From positions 248,001 through 312,000 of the forward strand of contig NZ_FNNC01000003.1 in the NCBI RefSeq assembly GCF_900106595.1: 64,000 nucleotides of DNA, read 5' to 3'. This document shows, piece by piece, positions 33,638-42,407 of the stretch. The notes below the pieces were generated by a model. That model was given only the letters and a program-made list of their open reading frames with translations. It ran no database searches and was not told the origin of the DNA. The translations under genes were made by a program, and so were the position numbers. This DNA comes from Marinococcus luteus (GTDB taxonomy: Bacteria > Bacillota > Bacilli > Bacillales > Marinococcaceae). Numbering within the stretch: position 1 is the stretch's first letter; each line of letters opens with the position of its first letter.

Positions 33638-33669
33638 ATAAAAAGCCGGCCCAATATATAAGGCCGGCT
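33638..33669 (-). terminator. Terminator after ddl
   Basis: AGCCGGCC / GGCCGGCT stem with TTTTT on the minus strand, ending the hydrolase-MurF-like-ddl operon before the tRNA cluster. Confidence 0.85.
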
Positions 33670-33678
33670 GAACAATTA

Positions 33679-34887
33679 TTATCGATTAGATGCAGAGCCT
33701 GTTTTTGTGCCACCTTTGCTTCCTTGGCCGTTTTGAAGAGAAAACAGATTGGAATCGATCGAAAACGTCAATTTTTCCCTTTCCCGTTTCCGCTTCAACG
33801 CCAATTGAATCAACTGGTGAATCAATTCGCTGTAGCTCTTCCCAGCCGGGTCCCACAGATAGAAGGAAAGCGAGCCTGGGATCGTATTGATTTCATTCAC
33901 AAACACTGTTTCAGTGCTGTCCTCAATCAGGAAATCAATTCGGGAGACACCACTGCAGCCAAGAATTTGGAACGTATCTTTGGCAAGTTCCCGTACTTCG
34001 CCTGCTTTTTCTTCTGTGATTGGCGCCGGGATTTCCCGATCTGTCGCTTCCATCCCCTTGGACGAGCTTCCGTTTTTGCCGCCCTGGTATTTGTCTTTGT
34101 AGCTCAATATTTCATCTGTTTTGAGTACCTTTTCGATTACCGAAGCTTCTACGTCTTCATAGTCACCTACAACAGAGCAGTTCACCTCTGTCATACCTTC
34201 GAGCATTTTTTCCACGAGAATTTTCCCTGCGAATTCAGTGGCTTCTTCAACCGCCTGTTCCAGTTCTTCCCGGTTTTTTGCTGTGCCGATACCCACACTT
34301 GAACCAAGGTTAGCCGGTTTTACAATTACCGGATAAGGAACACTTTCTTCAATCATAGCGATGACGCTTTCGGTATCCTCTGCCCAGTGGTTGCTATAGA
34401 ACCAGACATCATTCAGCACCGGCAGACGGGAGTCTCTCAAAATCTGTTTCATCATCACTTTGTCCATGCCTACGGCCGAAGAGGCTACATCGCAGCCAAC
34501 GTAAGGCAGGCCGTAAAGCTCAAACAACCCTTGAAGCGCTCCGTCTTCGCCGAACGTTCCGTGGACAATTGGAAAAGCAACATCAATGGCTGCCACTTCT
34601 TTTTTGCCGAATTTAGGTGCAGGCTTTTTCTGAAGGACAACATTGTCTTCTTCTCCGTACGTAATCAGTACCTGCTGAGCCTCGTTCAATAATTTCGACA
34701 TGTCTTTGTAGGCTTCAATGTCCCTTAAAATATCGCCGGTATACCATTTTCGCTCTTTACTGATATAAATCGGAACAATTTCGTACCGGTCTTCATCCAT
34801 GGATTCCATAGCCTGTACAGCTGAAATGACAGAAACCTCGTGTTCGACAGATATGCCGCCGAAAAATACTCCTATTCTCGTTTTCAT
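33679..34887 (-). CDS. ddl: D-alanine--D-alanine ligase
   Basis: A 402-residue ATP-grasp ligase that makes D-Ala-D-Ala for wall precursors. Seen: N-terminal FGGISVEHEVSVISA, HGTFGEDGALQGLFE, the ATP-grasp KPANLGSSVGI loop, SYKDKY in the omega-loop (Tyr as in D-Ala-D-Ala enzymes, not the VanA-type His), and FVNEINTIPG (metal/phosphate site). It is somewhat longer than usual: about 35 extra C-terminal residues are basic, then Gly/Ser-rich. It is the last gene of a three-gene operon, 21 nt after the MurF-like gene, consistent with a MurF-type ligase using its product. Confidence 0.94.
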   Translation of the reverse strand: MKTRIGVFFGGISVEHEVSVISAVQAMESMDEDRYEIVPIYISKERKWYTGDILRDIEAYKDMSKLLNEAQQVLITYGEEDNVVLQKKPAPKFGKKEVAAIDVAFPIVHGTFGEDGALQGLFELYGLPYVGCDVASSAVGMDKVMMKQILRDSRLPVLNDVWFYSNHWAEDTESVIAMIEESVPYPVIVKPANLGSSVGIGTAKNREELEQAVEEATEFAGKILVEKMLEGMTEVNCSVVGDYEDVEASVIEKVLKTDEILSYKDKYQGGKNGSSSKGMEATDREIPAPITEEKAGEVRELAKDTFQILGCSGVSRIDFLIEDSTETVFVNEINTIPGSLSFYLWDPAGKSYSELIHQLIQLALKRKREREKLTFSIDSNLFSLQNGQGSKGGTKTGSASNR

Positions 34888-34908
34888 ATTATTCCACTCC
34901 CTATGTCT

Positions 34909-36501
34909 TTACTCGTTGAATGAATCCGGAAGGTCATTTTCAAGCAGTACTACGGATGGCTGGGTGGCGATTTCGTTCATTTTTGCCAGGGCGTCCTGAA
35001 GATCTGAGGCAACGTACAGCTGCTCTTCCGGATAATTTTTTTCTTTTAATCCATCCTGAAGCGGTACAGTCTGTTTTTTCCCGACCAAAATAATGAAATC
35101 ACACGCATCTGCCATGTAAGTACCGAGCGCTTTATTTAATTCGTACTCTTTTTCCCCAAGCTCGATCATTCCCGGGGTTATGGCAATTTTGTATTCCGGC
35201 ATATGACTCAATACTTCCATAGCCATCTTAGAGCCAACCGGATTGGAATTAAAGCTGTCATCAACAATCGTAATGTTTCCGTTCGTTTTTTTCAGCTCCA
35301 GACGGTGTTCCACCGGCTGTGCTTTCCGTAGTGCTCTCGCTATTTTTTCAAACGAGATACCTTTTTCGGACCCAATAGCCACGGCAGCTAAAATATTATA
35401 AATATTATGGCGTCCGAGCAGTTTAGTCTGAATCTCTGCAGTGGTGCCGTCATATTTCACCACGGTAAATGACGTTCCTTTGGAAGAGTAGCCAATATTT
35501 TTAGCCCGGTAGTGCAGATCTTCGGCATCAATGCCGTAGTAAATCGTCCGGCATTGGTTCTGCTGCTCGTAGCTCATAATGTTTTCATCGTCTTTATTCA
35601 CAAAAGCAGTACCTTCCTGCGGAAGCGTTTCGACAATTTCAAATTTGGTTTTTTTAATATTATCGAGCGTTTTGAAGGTTTCGAGGTGCTGCTCGCCTAC
35701 CGCCGTTAAAACGCCGTACCGTTGGTGCACAATGTCACAGATTTCTTCAATGTCTCCCGGCCTTTTCGCGCCCATCTCAGCAATAAAGATCTCGTGGTAA
35801 GGCTTCAGCATCGTCCGGATCGTTTTCGTCACACCCATCGGTGTATTGTAGCTTTCCGGTGTCATGAGCGTATTAAATTCAGATGAAAGAACTGTTTCAA
35901 GCATATGCTTCGTACTTGTTTTTCCGTAGCTTCCCGTGATCCCTATAACTTCAAGGTCCGGCATCGATTTAATAATTCGTTCTGCATCATTGACGTAATG
36001 CTGGCTGATTTTTCGTTCCATTGGATAGTTAATATAGTTCGCGCCCATCGTAATAAAATACGTAAGAATCGTCGCAATGACTGTTAAAAACACGAGCCAT
36101 CCATACGTATAAAATAAAGCCGTGTTACCGAGCAGAAGCCCTGCTACAGTGAATAGCGCGAAGAGAACACCGATCGTGATAAACAGCCGTTTCACCCGCG
36201 CCGTGACTACCAGCGCCTTCTTTTCCTTCAGCTGCGGCATAGTCAGAGCCATAAACAAAAAGTAAAGAAAGCCAATAATCAGGCCTAATACTTCTGCTCC
36301 GAAAAGAAACGGCACAACAGCTATAAGGCCGATCGTATTCCGGATCGGAAACGCCCTCGAGATATGGCCTTTAACCCATCCCCAGAAGCGCTCATTCTTG
36401 TAAGAATTCTGCTGGAGCATATGTGTGCTTCGTTTCGTAAAGCGCACAGTGTAAAAAGCCCAAGCCGCCAGGTATAAAATCGCTAATATAGTGTTAATCA
36501 T
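34909..36501 (-). CDS. Membrane-embedded MurF-like Mur ligase
   Basis: A 530-residue protein in two parts. Residues 1-155 hold about five membrane helices (4-20, 57-88 as one or two, 106-125, 131-152). From about 183 comes a Mur ligase central and C-terminal domain: P-loop GITGSYGKTSTK (187-198), PESYNTPMGV, AEMGAKRPGDI, AVGEQHLE, HNIYNILAA, and the MurF-type DSFNSNPVGSK with GMIELGE. The usual N-terminal UDP-MurNAc-binding domain of MurF (about 100 residues) is absent. In B. subtilis the gene beside ddl is ordinary murF. It may add D-Ala-D-Ala to a membrane-bound substrate, or do something else; overlaps the hydrolase by 8 nt. Confidence 0.82.
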   Translation of the reverse strand: MINTILAILYLAAWAFYTVRFTKRSTHMLQQNSYKNERFWGWVKGHISRAFPIRNTIGLIAVVPFLFGAEVLGLIIGFLYFLFMALTMPQLKEKKALVVTARVKRLFITIGVLFALFTVAGLLLGNTALFYTYGWLVFLTVIATILTYFITMGANYINYPMERKISQHYVNDAERIIKSMPDLEVIGITGSYGKTSTKHMLETVLSSEFNTLMTPESYNTPMGVTKTIRTMLKPYHEIFIAEMGAKRPGDIEEICDIVHQRYGVLTAVGEQHLETFKTLDNIKKTKFEIVETLPQEGTAFVNKDDENIMSYEQQNQCRTIYYGIDAEDLHYRAKNIGYSSKGTSFTVVKYDGTTAEIQTKLLGRHNIYNILAAVAIGSEKGISFEKIARALRKAQPVEHRLELKKTNGNITIVDDSFNSNPVGSKMAMEVLSHMPEYKIAITPGMIELGEKEYELNKALGTYMADACDFIILVGKKQTVPLQDGLKEKNYPEEQLYVASDLQDALAKMNEIATQPSVVLLENDLPDSFNE

Positions 36502-37276
36502 GCTGTGCGGCCCCCTGATCTTCGTTTCTTAAAAAGTGATCAATAATAATTAAAAACTCATTTAAATTGTCAATGTACGAATAATGGCCGGCCCCTCGCA
36601 GTACCACAAGGCCTGCATTTGGCATCTTCTGTTCCATAATCCTGGCATCCGATACAGGAGTTGCCTCGTCATTTTCTCCCCATACGAGCAGCACCGGAGG
36701 CGTAACATGCTCAAAATGGTGCTGCAGGTCTTCATTGACTACCTTCACCATAGTCTGCTGCATCACCCCGGAAACATTTTGATAATCTGCCGATCCAACC
36801 CGGCCTTTGACTTTACCTAGAATTTCCTGCTCACGGTTTTTTAATCCAGGCAGCTTCAGCAGCTTTTTAAAGGTTTTATACGTATATACTTTCACGTAAT
36901 ATTTCAGCTTTCGTTTTGGCTTTACACCCGCGCTGTCCACCAGAATAATTTTTTTCACCGGGTTGTCTGCTGCGTACTTAATCGACACCCGGCCCCCAAA
37001 GGAGTGACCGATGAGAATCGGATTATCTATACCGGTTTTCTGCAGCCATTTTTTCAGCATCTCGGTATAATCACCGACCGTCCAGGATTCGGGTGGCTCC
37101 CCGCTTTGACCGAAGCCTGGAAAATCAATCGACCAGACCCGGAAGTTCTTTTCCAGCGATTGATGCACTGGGGCAAATGCTTGAATGTTTGCGCCCCATC
37201 CATGCAATAAGACGACATCTTCCCCTTCGCCGGACACATGGTAGTTCACGTTAACCCCATCTATATCTATATACAA
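36494..37276 (-). CDS. Alpha/beta hydrolase in the MurF-like/ddl operon
   Basis: A 260-residue alpha/beta hydrolase: oxyanion segment LLHGWGANIQAF, nucleophile Ser in GHSFGG, acid Asp in WGENDEATP, and catalytic His in GAGHYSYIDN. There is no signal peptide, so it is cytoplasmic. The TTG start has AGGAGA upstream. It is the first gene of the operon and its end overlaps the MurF-like gene by 8 nt, a sign of coupled translation and related function. The substrate is unknown; an esterase or peptidase acting on a wall precursor would fit the context, but that is a guess. Confidence 0.85.
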   Translation of the reverse strand: MYIDIDGVNVNYHVSGEGEDVVLLHGWGANIQAFAPVHQSLEKNFRVWSIDFPGFGQSGEPPESWTVGDYTEMLKKWLQKTGIDNPILIGHSFGGRVSIKYAADNPVKKIILVDSAGVKPKRKLKYYVKVYTYKTFKKLLKLPGLKNREQEILGKVKGRVGSADYQNVSGVMQQTMVKVVNEDLQHHFEHVTPPVLLVWGENDEATPVSDARIMEQKMPNAGLVVLRGAGHYSYIDNLNEFLIIIDHFLRNEDQGAAQHD

Positions 37277-37597
37277 AGTGAGACTCTCCTATTCTAAATT
37301 TTCTATAGTCTGCATGATGCAGACCTGCCACCTATAGCCGCAGCCTATGTAATAAGTCTTTATAACACAGTAAAAATCAGCTGAGATACATTTCCCAGTA
37401 ATTTTTTCATATACACAAATCCACCACTTTATATTATCACATAATCTTAAAGACGAGAATGACGACTTTGTGATTCATCAAGGCGTCTGAACGCCCTCGT
37501 TCATTATATTTGTTTCCAGGTTTTGTTTCAGTTAATATATGATAGTTCCATACAAAACCAACTTCCCTGAAACTAACAATAGAAAGCGTGAAATTTT
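37277..37597. other. Divergent intergenic region
   Basis: AT-rich, 321 bp, between the hydrolase operon and the exporter gene. It holds the exporter promoter (below) and CATGATGCAGACC / a TGCAGACTATAG-type partial repeat near 37305-37325. No gene seen. Confidence 0.4.
37510..37538 (+). promoter_or_regulatory. Probable promoter of the TetA(L)-like exporter gene
   Basis: TTGTTT (37510-37515), 17-nt spacer, TAATAT (37533-37538), about 60 nt before the start codon. Confidence 0.5.
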
Positions 37598-38989
37598 ATG
37601 ACGAATGAATCTATACACGTCGGTCCGGCCCAGAAAAAGAAGCTTATTTTTCTGGTGGCTTTGATTTTAACCATCGCAGTTATGAACGGCACTATGTTTA
37701 ACGTGGCGATTCCGGATATCCAGTCATATTTTGGCATCCCTTCCTCCCAGGTCAGCTGGGTACTCACCTCGTACATTATGGTCTACGCTATCGGGGCTTT
37801 GATGTACGGAAAATTAGCAGATTTTTATTCTATTAAAGCCCTGCTCACCTTTGGCATCATCCTTTTTGCCGCCGGGGCAACGCTCGGCCTTTTTTCTCAA
37901 AGCTTTGCCATGCTTCTCGTCGCCCGCGTGCTCCAGGCAGCAGGCGGAGCAACCATTCCCGCACTCGGGTTTGTGATACCTGCCCGCTTTTTCCCGGAGG
38001 ATAAAGGCCGCGTTTTTGGCCTGATTTCCTCCACAGTAGCCTTCGCTTCCGGTGTGGGGCCGATTGTTGGCGGGCTGCTCGGGGGATGGCTCAGCTGGCG
38101 TTACTTATTTTTATTTTCTATTCTATCGCTTTTAGCCCTTCCTTTTCTTAGAAAATGGCTGCCGGATGAAGAAAAACGTTCCGGGTTTATCGATTATTTA
38201 GGCGCCGCTCTTTTCGGAGCAGCGATAGCCGGAATTTTACTGTTCGTGACTACTCTTCAATGGATCTTTCTTCTTATGTTTATCGTCTTTATGGCTGTTT
38301 TCGCTGTTCGGACGGCGAAAGCGGATGATCCGTTTATCCGCCCGTCCCTTCTGAAAAACAAATACTACACCGTGACCATTTTGACGAGCTTTCTCGGAGT
38401 CTGCAGCATGTTCGGCCTTTTATTTATCATTCCGCTGATGACCAGAGAGCTGTATGAACTTTCCACTACCCAGATCGGTCTTGTTATCTTTCCGGGAGCA
38501 ATCCTTGCCGGCTTTCTCGGACGCACCGGGGGCGACCTGGCAGATCGCCACGGTCCAAAAGTAGTCGTTATCGCCGCCCTGGTTTTCATTGCTTTTGGAA
38601 CAATGCTGCTTTCTGGATTTGCCGGTGTTTCCGCGGTCGCGGTCTCTGTGGTCCTAATCATTGCTTATATAGGCTTTCCCCTGATCCAGAGCTCGACCGC
38701 CAATATTTTATCTTCTGTCCTTGAAGAAAATGAAACAGGCGTCGGCATCGGCATGTTCAACCTGATGAACTTCATGGCCGGAGCTTTCAGCAGCGCAATC
38801 TTTGGAGCTGTGCTGGAAATTCAGGGCGTGACCACTTCGTTGAACCCGTTTGCATCCGGAGGCAACAGCGCCATTTATTCTAACGTTTATCTCGCTCTGA
38901 CTCTGATTTCCCTGTTCGCCCTCGCCATGTTTACGTACACCTTCCGCGCCTTCCGGGTCGCACCACGGTCGGAGAAAAATCCTGAATAA
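37598..38989 (+). CDS. MFS transporter, DHA2 family, TetA(L)/TetA(K)-like
   Basis: A 463-residue, 14-helix major facilitator. Motifs shared with TetA(L)/(K): SWVLTSYIMVYAIGALMYGKLAD (motif A region), the GGATIPALGFVIPARFF and FGLISSTVAFASGVGPIVGG antiporter motif C, DPFIRPSLLKN, LSTTQIGLVIFPGA, and the second-half GGDLADRHGP. TetA(L) proteins expel tetracycline-metal complexes and also exchange Na+/K+ for H+. In an alkaliphile the cation role may dominate. Whether it gives drug resistance cannot be told from sequence. The ribosome site is weak; a terminator follows. Confidence 0.82.
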   Translation: MTNESIHVGPAQKKKLIFLVALILTIAVMNGTMFNVAIPDIQSYFGIPSSQVSWVLTSYIMVYAIGALMYGKLADFYSIKALLTFGIILFAAGATLGLFSQSFAMLLVARVLQAAGGATIPALGFVIPARFFPEDKGRVFGLISSTVAFASGVGPIVGGLLGGWLSWRYLFLFSILSLLALPFLRKWLPDEEKRSGFIDYLGAALFGAAIAGILLFVTTLQWIFLLMFIVFMAVFAVRTAKADDPFIRPSLLKNKYYTVTILTSFLGVCSMFGLLFIIPLMTRELYELSTTQIGLVIFPGAILAGFLGRTGGDLADRHGPKVVVIAALVFIAFGTMLLSGFAGVSAVAVSVVLIIAYIGFPLIQSSTANILSSVLEENETGVGIGMFNLMNFMAGAFSSAIFGAVLEIQGVTTSLNPFASGGNSAIYSNVYLALTLISLFALAMFTYTFRAFRVAPRSEKNPE

Positions 38990-39019
38990 AGAGTCCGGCC
39001 CGGTGCCGGTCTCTTTTTT
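38987..39019 (+). terminator. Terminator after the exporter gene
   Basis: AAAGAG-CCGG / CCGG-CTCTTT stem with a TTTTTT run. Confidence 0.8.
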
Positions 39020-39059
39020 GCTATAATAGATAAAATCAAACCGAAAGGAGCGACGGCCT

Positions 39060-39716
39060 GTGCAGAGACGCCGTGTATCCGTAAGCGATTTAGCCTACGA
39101 AGCTTTAAAGCAAAACATTATTGAATTTCGTTATTCCCCGGGGCAGGCGCTTCGTGAGGAACAGTTAACCGAAGAAATCGCAGTAAGCCGCACCCCGCTC
39201 CGTCAGGCGCTCTACCGTCTTGAACTCGAAGGATTAATTGTAAAAAAAGCGAATGGCCGTATGGAAGTCCAGACGCTCAGTATCGAAGAAGCCGTCGATA
39301 TTTTTGCTGTCCGGGAAGCGCTCGAAGGGCTTGTGGCTAAAGAAGCTGCCATGCGGGCCTCTTCTGAGGCTGCAGCAGCTATGAAAGAAGCGCTTCTGCA
39401 CATGGCTGAAGCAGATGAACGATTTACTTCCATTACGTACGGCAGCCGCTTTCATCATTTATTGTATGAACACGCTTCGCCTACGGCAGTTCAGTTTTTA
39501 AACCAGCTAAACAGCCGTCTCGAAAGATACCGTCGACTCAGCGGCTACAGGCACCCTGATTACACAATCGACACTCCAGTATCTGAACACGAAAAAATCC
39601 TGGCTGCTATCGAACAGAAAGACGGCCCGGCCGCCGAGCATTACATGCGTGCCCATATTCGCAGAAGCTTAGCCTCTGCAAAGGAAACGCTTGAATTTCA
39701 TATTTCTTCATTTTAG
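39060..39716 (+). CDS. GntR/FadR-family (FCD) transcriptional regulator
   Basis: A 218-residue regulator: winged helix at the N-terminus (LAYEALKQNIIEFRYSPGQALREEQLTEEIAVSRTPLRQALYRLELEGLI) and an all-helical FCD ligand domain with the metal-site His pattern (YGSRFHHLLYEHA, HEKILAAIE, HYMRAHI). The GTG start has AAAGGAG upstream. It is immediately upstream of and codirectional with the methylcitrate genes, and a perfect palindrome of GntR type overlaps their promoter. So it probably represses or activates that operon in response to a propionate-pathway acid. Confidence 0.88.
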   Translation: MQRRRVSVSDLAYEALKQNIIEFRYSPGQALREEQLTEEIAVSRTPLRQALYRLELEGLIVKKANGRMEVQTLSIEEAVDIFAVREALEGLVAKEAAMRASSEAAAAMKEALLHMAEADERFTSITYGSRFHHLLYEHASPTAVQFLNQLNSRLERYRRLSGYRHPDYTIDTPVSEHEKILAAIEQKDGPAAEHYMRAHIRRSLASAKETLEFHISSF

Positions 39717-39735
39717 CAGCTCGTCGAAAAGGGTT

Positions 39736-39764
39736 TTGCCTTTTTCCAAATAATTGTATACAAT
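39736..39764 (+). promoter_or_regulatory. Promoter of the methylcitrate operon
   Basis: TTGCCT (39736-39741), 17-nt spacer, TACAAT (39759-39764). The -10 lies inside the palindromic operator. Confidence 0.6.
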
Positions 39765-39766
39765 TA
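39751..39766. promoter_or_regulatory. Palindromic GntR-type operator
   Basis: TAATTGTATACAATTA is a perfect 16-bp palindrome fitting the GntR half-site pattern (TNGT...ACNA). It covers the -10 element, so binding of the neighbouring GntR protein would block the promoter. Confidence 0.65.
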
Positions 39767-39799
39767 TACAAAGAAGCAGCTTATATTTTTAACCGTTTT

Positions 39800-39813
39800 T
39801 GAAAACGCTTTAA
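39800..39813 (+). promoter_or_regulatory. CcpA catabolite-responsive element (cre)
   Basis: TGAAAACGCTTTAA matches the cre consensus TGWAANCGNTNWCA except at one position and lies just downstream of the promoter, a road-block position. The equivalent B. subtilis mmg operon is also under CcpA control. Confidence 0.6.
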
Positions 39814-39832
39814 AAATAAAGGAGGCACCACT

Positions 39833-40951
39833 ATGTCTGCAGAAAACGAGTACAGCCCCGGCCTCGAAGGTATTATTGCCGCCGAGACGTCGATTTCCTA
39901 CCTTGATGTCGAGCAGGAACAAATTGTTATACGCGGATACGACCTTATTGAATTAGCGGAAAACCGTCATTTTTTGGATGTTGCTCATTTGCTTCTTTAC
40001 GGCTCTCTTCCAAAGGCAGCGGAGAAGGAATCGTTCCAGGACCTCCTTTATCAACAGCTGGAGCTTCCGGAAGCCCTGACTTCTTCCTTTTCATTATTTC
40101 CGGCTTCGATGAGCGCCATGGATATGCTCCGTACCGGCATTTCCCTGCTTGGCGGCTCAGAGAAGCATATGCATGACCATTCCGCAGAAGCCAATCAGGA
40201 AAAAGCGGTCAAACTGCTGGGCGCTATACCTGCCATCATGTCCGGCAGTTATCGTACGCAGCAGCAGGAACCACTGATATCTCCAGACTCTTCGATGTCT
40301 TTTAGTGCCAATATGCTTCACATGCTCACCGGGAAAACGCCTACAGCATTGGAAACCGAAGTGTTTGACCAGTCTCTTGTGGCTTACATTGAGCATGAAA
40401 TGCCTAACTCTACCTTTGCAGCCAGGGTGATTGCCTCCACACAGGCCGATATGTATGGCGCCTTCACGGGTGCGGTGGCTTCTCTGAAAGGACCTTTGCA
40501 CGGGGGAGCCAATGAAGCCGTTATGCATCTGCTGCTGGAAGCCGGCACCCCGGACGGAGTCGAGCGGCTCTTCCGGGAAAAACTGGCCAACAAAGAACGG
40601 ATCATGGGATTTGGCCACCGGGTGTATATGAAAAAAATGGACCCGCGCGCCCAGCTGATGAAAAAATCGCTGCACCGACTCGCGGAAAAGCAGGACCGCA
40701 TGGACCTGTATGATATGTGTGTACGCGGTGAAGAGCTTATTGCAGAAGAAAAAGGACTGCATCCAAACCTCGACTACTACGCAGCACCGGTGTATTATCT
40801 GCTCGGCATCCCGATCGATCTGTATACGCCTATCTTTTTTGCATCACGGGCGGCCGGACTCGGAGCTCATGTGATCGAGCAGCACAGCAATAACCGTTTA
40901 TTCCGCCCGAGAGTCAACTACACCGGGCCGCGGGGCATTACGCTAACCTAA
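39833..40951 (+). CDS. prpC: 2-Methylcitrate/citrate synthase
   Basis: A 372-residue type II citrate synthase-fold enzyme condensing propionyl-CoA (or acetyl-CoA) with oxaloacetate. Catalytic residues are in LHGGANEA (His), GFGHRVY (His) and LDYYAAPVY (Asp); the [13 protein letters not shown] stretch binds substrate. Length and the two following genes show it is the methylcitrate-cycle enzyme (MmgD/PrpC type) and not the TCA citrate synthase. AAAGGAGG precedes the ATG. It is the first gene of the operon prpC-prpD-prpB. Confidence 0.92.
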   Translation: MSAENEYSPGLEGIIAAETSISYLDVEQEQIVIRGYDLIELAENRHFLDVAHLLLYGSLPKAAEKESFQDLLYQQLELPEALTSSFSLFPASMSAMDMLRTGISLLGGSEKHMHDHSAEANQEKAVKLLGAIPAIMSGSYRTQQQEPLISPDSSMSFSANMLHMLTGKTPTALETEVFDQSLVAYIEHEMPNSTFAARVIASTQADMYGAFTGAVASLKGPLHGGANEAVMHLLLEAGTPDGVERLFREKLANKERIMGFGHRVYMKKMDPRAQLMKKSLHRLAEKQDRMDLYDMCVRGEELIAEEKGLHPNLDYYAAPVYYLLGIPIDLYTPIFFASRAAGLGAHVIEQHSNNRLFRPRVNYTGPRGITLT

Positions 40952-40965
40952 AGGAGGAAATGAGG

Positions 40966-42393
40966 ATGAACCAGACGATGCAGCAGACAGATGCTTTACT
41001 GACCGACATTGCCGACTATGTATATGACCAGGAAATTTCAAGCAGCGAGGCGTATGATACCGCCCGCTATGTATTAATGGATACATTGGGGGCTGGAATT
41101 CTGGCATTAAGATATCCGGAGTGCACCAAGCACCTGGGGCCTATTGTGCCAGGCACTACCGTCCCGAACGGTGCGCGCATGCCGGGCACCCAGTTTGAAC
41201 TCGACCCGGTGCATGCTGCTTTTAATATCGGATGCGCGATCCGCTGGCTCGATTATAACGATACATGGCTGGCCAAAGAGTGGGGCCACCCTTCAGATAA
41301 CCTTGGAGGCATCCTGGCCACTGCTGACTATTTAAGCCGGCAGCGCGTAGCGGAAGGCAAAGAGCCCATGACGATGGATGACGTTTTAACCGCCATGGTG
41401 AAAGCCCATGAAATTCAAGGATCCATCGCTTTAAATCACAGCTTTAACCGGGTCGGGCTCGACCATGTACTTCTCGTTAAAGTAGCTACGACGGCGGTGG
41501 TCACCCATATGCTCGGCGGCAGCAAACAGGAAATGATCAACGCGGTTTCCAACGCATGGGTGGATAACTCCAGTCTCCGCACCTACCGCCATTATCCTAA
41601 CGCCGGGTCCCGTAAATCCTGGGCTGCCGGTGATGCCACCAGCCGCGGGGTACGCCTCGCCTTAATGGCTGTCAAAGGAGAAATGGGATACGCTACAGCT
41701 CTTTCTGCCAAAGGCTGGGGCTTTCAAGATGTAATGATGAATGGAGAAGAGCTGTCTGTGCCAAAAATGGATGCTTATGTGATGGAACACGTGTTATTCA
41801 AAGTCTCCTTCCCGGCTGAATTCCACGCCCAAACCGCTGTGGAAGCCGCTATCGAACTGCACGGGGACGTAAAAGAACGGCTGCAGGATATTGAGCGCAT
41901 CGATATTGTTACTCATGAAGCAGCTATCCGTATTATCGATAAAACCGGCCCGCTGCAAAATCCTGCGGACCGGGATCACTGCCTGCAGTATATGACAGCT
42001 GTCGGGTTGATCTTCGGCCGGCTTGACGCTGATCACTATGAAGATTCCGCTGCCGCAAACCCTGTGATTGACCAGCTCCGGAACAAAATGATCGTTAAAG
42101 AAAACAAACAGTACACCGAAGATTATTTGGATCCATCTAAGCGTTCAATTCCCAACCAGGTCCAGGTCCACTTTATGGATGGCACGAGTACCGCTCCAGC
42201 AGAAGTGGAATACCCACTCGGCCACCAGCGCCGCCGGGAAGAGGCCAAGCCGCAGATTATCGAAAAATGCCGTCAGAACCTGAATGCCCACTACCCGCCG
42301 AAACAGGCCTCTCTGCTTCTCGAACAAATGCTCGACCATGACCGGCTGGCAGAAACTCCTGTTCATCATTTTATGTCAGACTGGGTTTACTAA
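40966..42393 (+). CDS. prpD: 2-Methylcitrate dehydratase (MmgE/PrpD family)
   Basis: A 475-residue MmgE/PrpD-family enzyme, close in length to B. subtilis MmgE (472). It dehydrates 2-methylcitrate to methylaconitate (some members also act as aconitase). Seen: [41 protein letters not shown], and [33 protein letters not shown]. The start is the ATG at 40966: AAGGAGG lies 8 nt before it, while the ATG at 40960 is only 2 nt from the same site. It begins 14 nt after prpC. Confidence 0.93.
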   Translation: MNQTMQQTDALLTDIADYVYDQEISSSEAYDTARYVLMDTLGAGILALRYPECTKHLGPIVPGTTVPNGARMPGTQFELDPVHAAFNIGCAIRWLDYNDTWLAKEWGHPSDNLGGILATADYLSRQRVAEGKEPMTMDDVLTAMVKAHEIQGSIALNHSFNRVGLDHVLLVKVATTAVVTHMLGGSKQEMINAVSNAWVDNSSLRTYRHYPNAGSRKSWAAGDATSRGVRLALMAVKGEMGYATALSAKGWGFQDVMMNGEELSVPKMDAYVMEHVLFKVSFPAEFHAQTAVEAAIELHGDVKERLQDIERIDIVTHEAAIRIIDKTGPLQNPADRDHCLQYMTAVGLIFGRLDADHYEDSAAANPVIDQLRNKMIVKENKQYTEDYLDPSKRSIPNQVQVHFMDGTSTAPAEVEYPLGHQRRREEAKPQIIEKCRQNLNAHYPPKQASLLLEQMLDHDRLAETPVHHFMSDWVY

Positions 42394-42407
42394 AAGGAGG
42401 AAATATA

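Noticed and set aside
33523-34302. A 259-codon open frame on the plus strand
   Set aside because: Antisense to ddl and its terminator; rich in Phe and Cys with no domain pattern.
40157-40762. A 201-codon open frame on the minus strand
   Set aside because: Antisense to the methylcitrate synthase gene, whose catalytic motifs are clear on the other strand.
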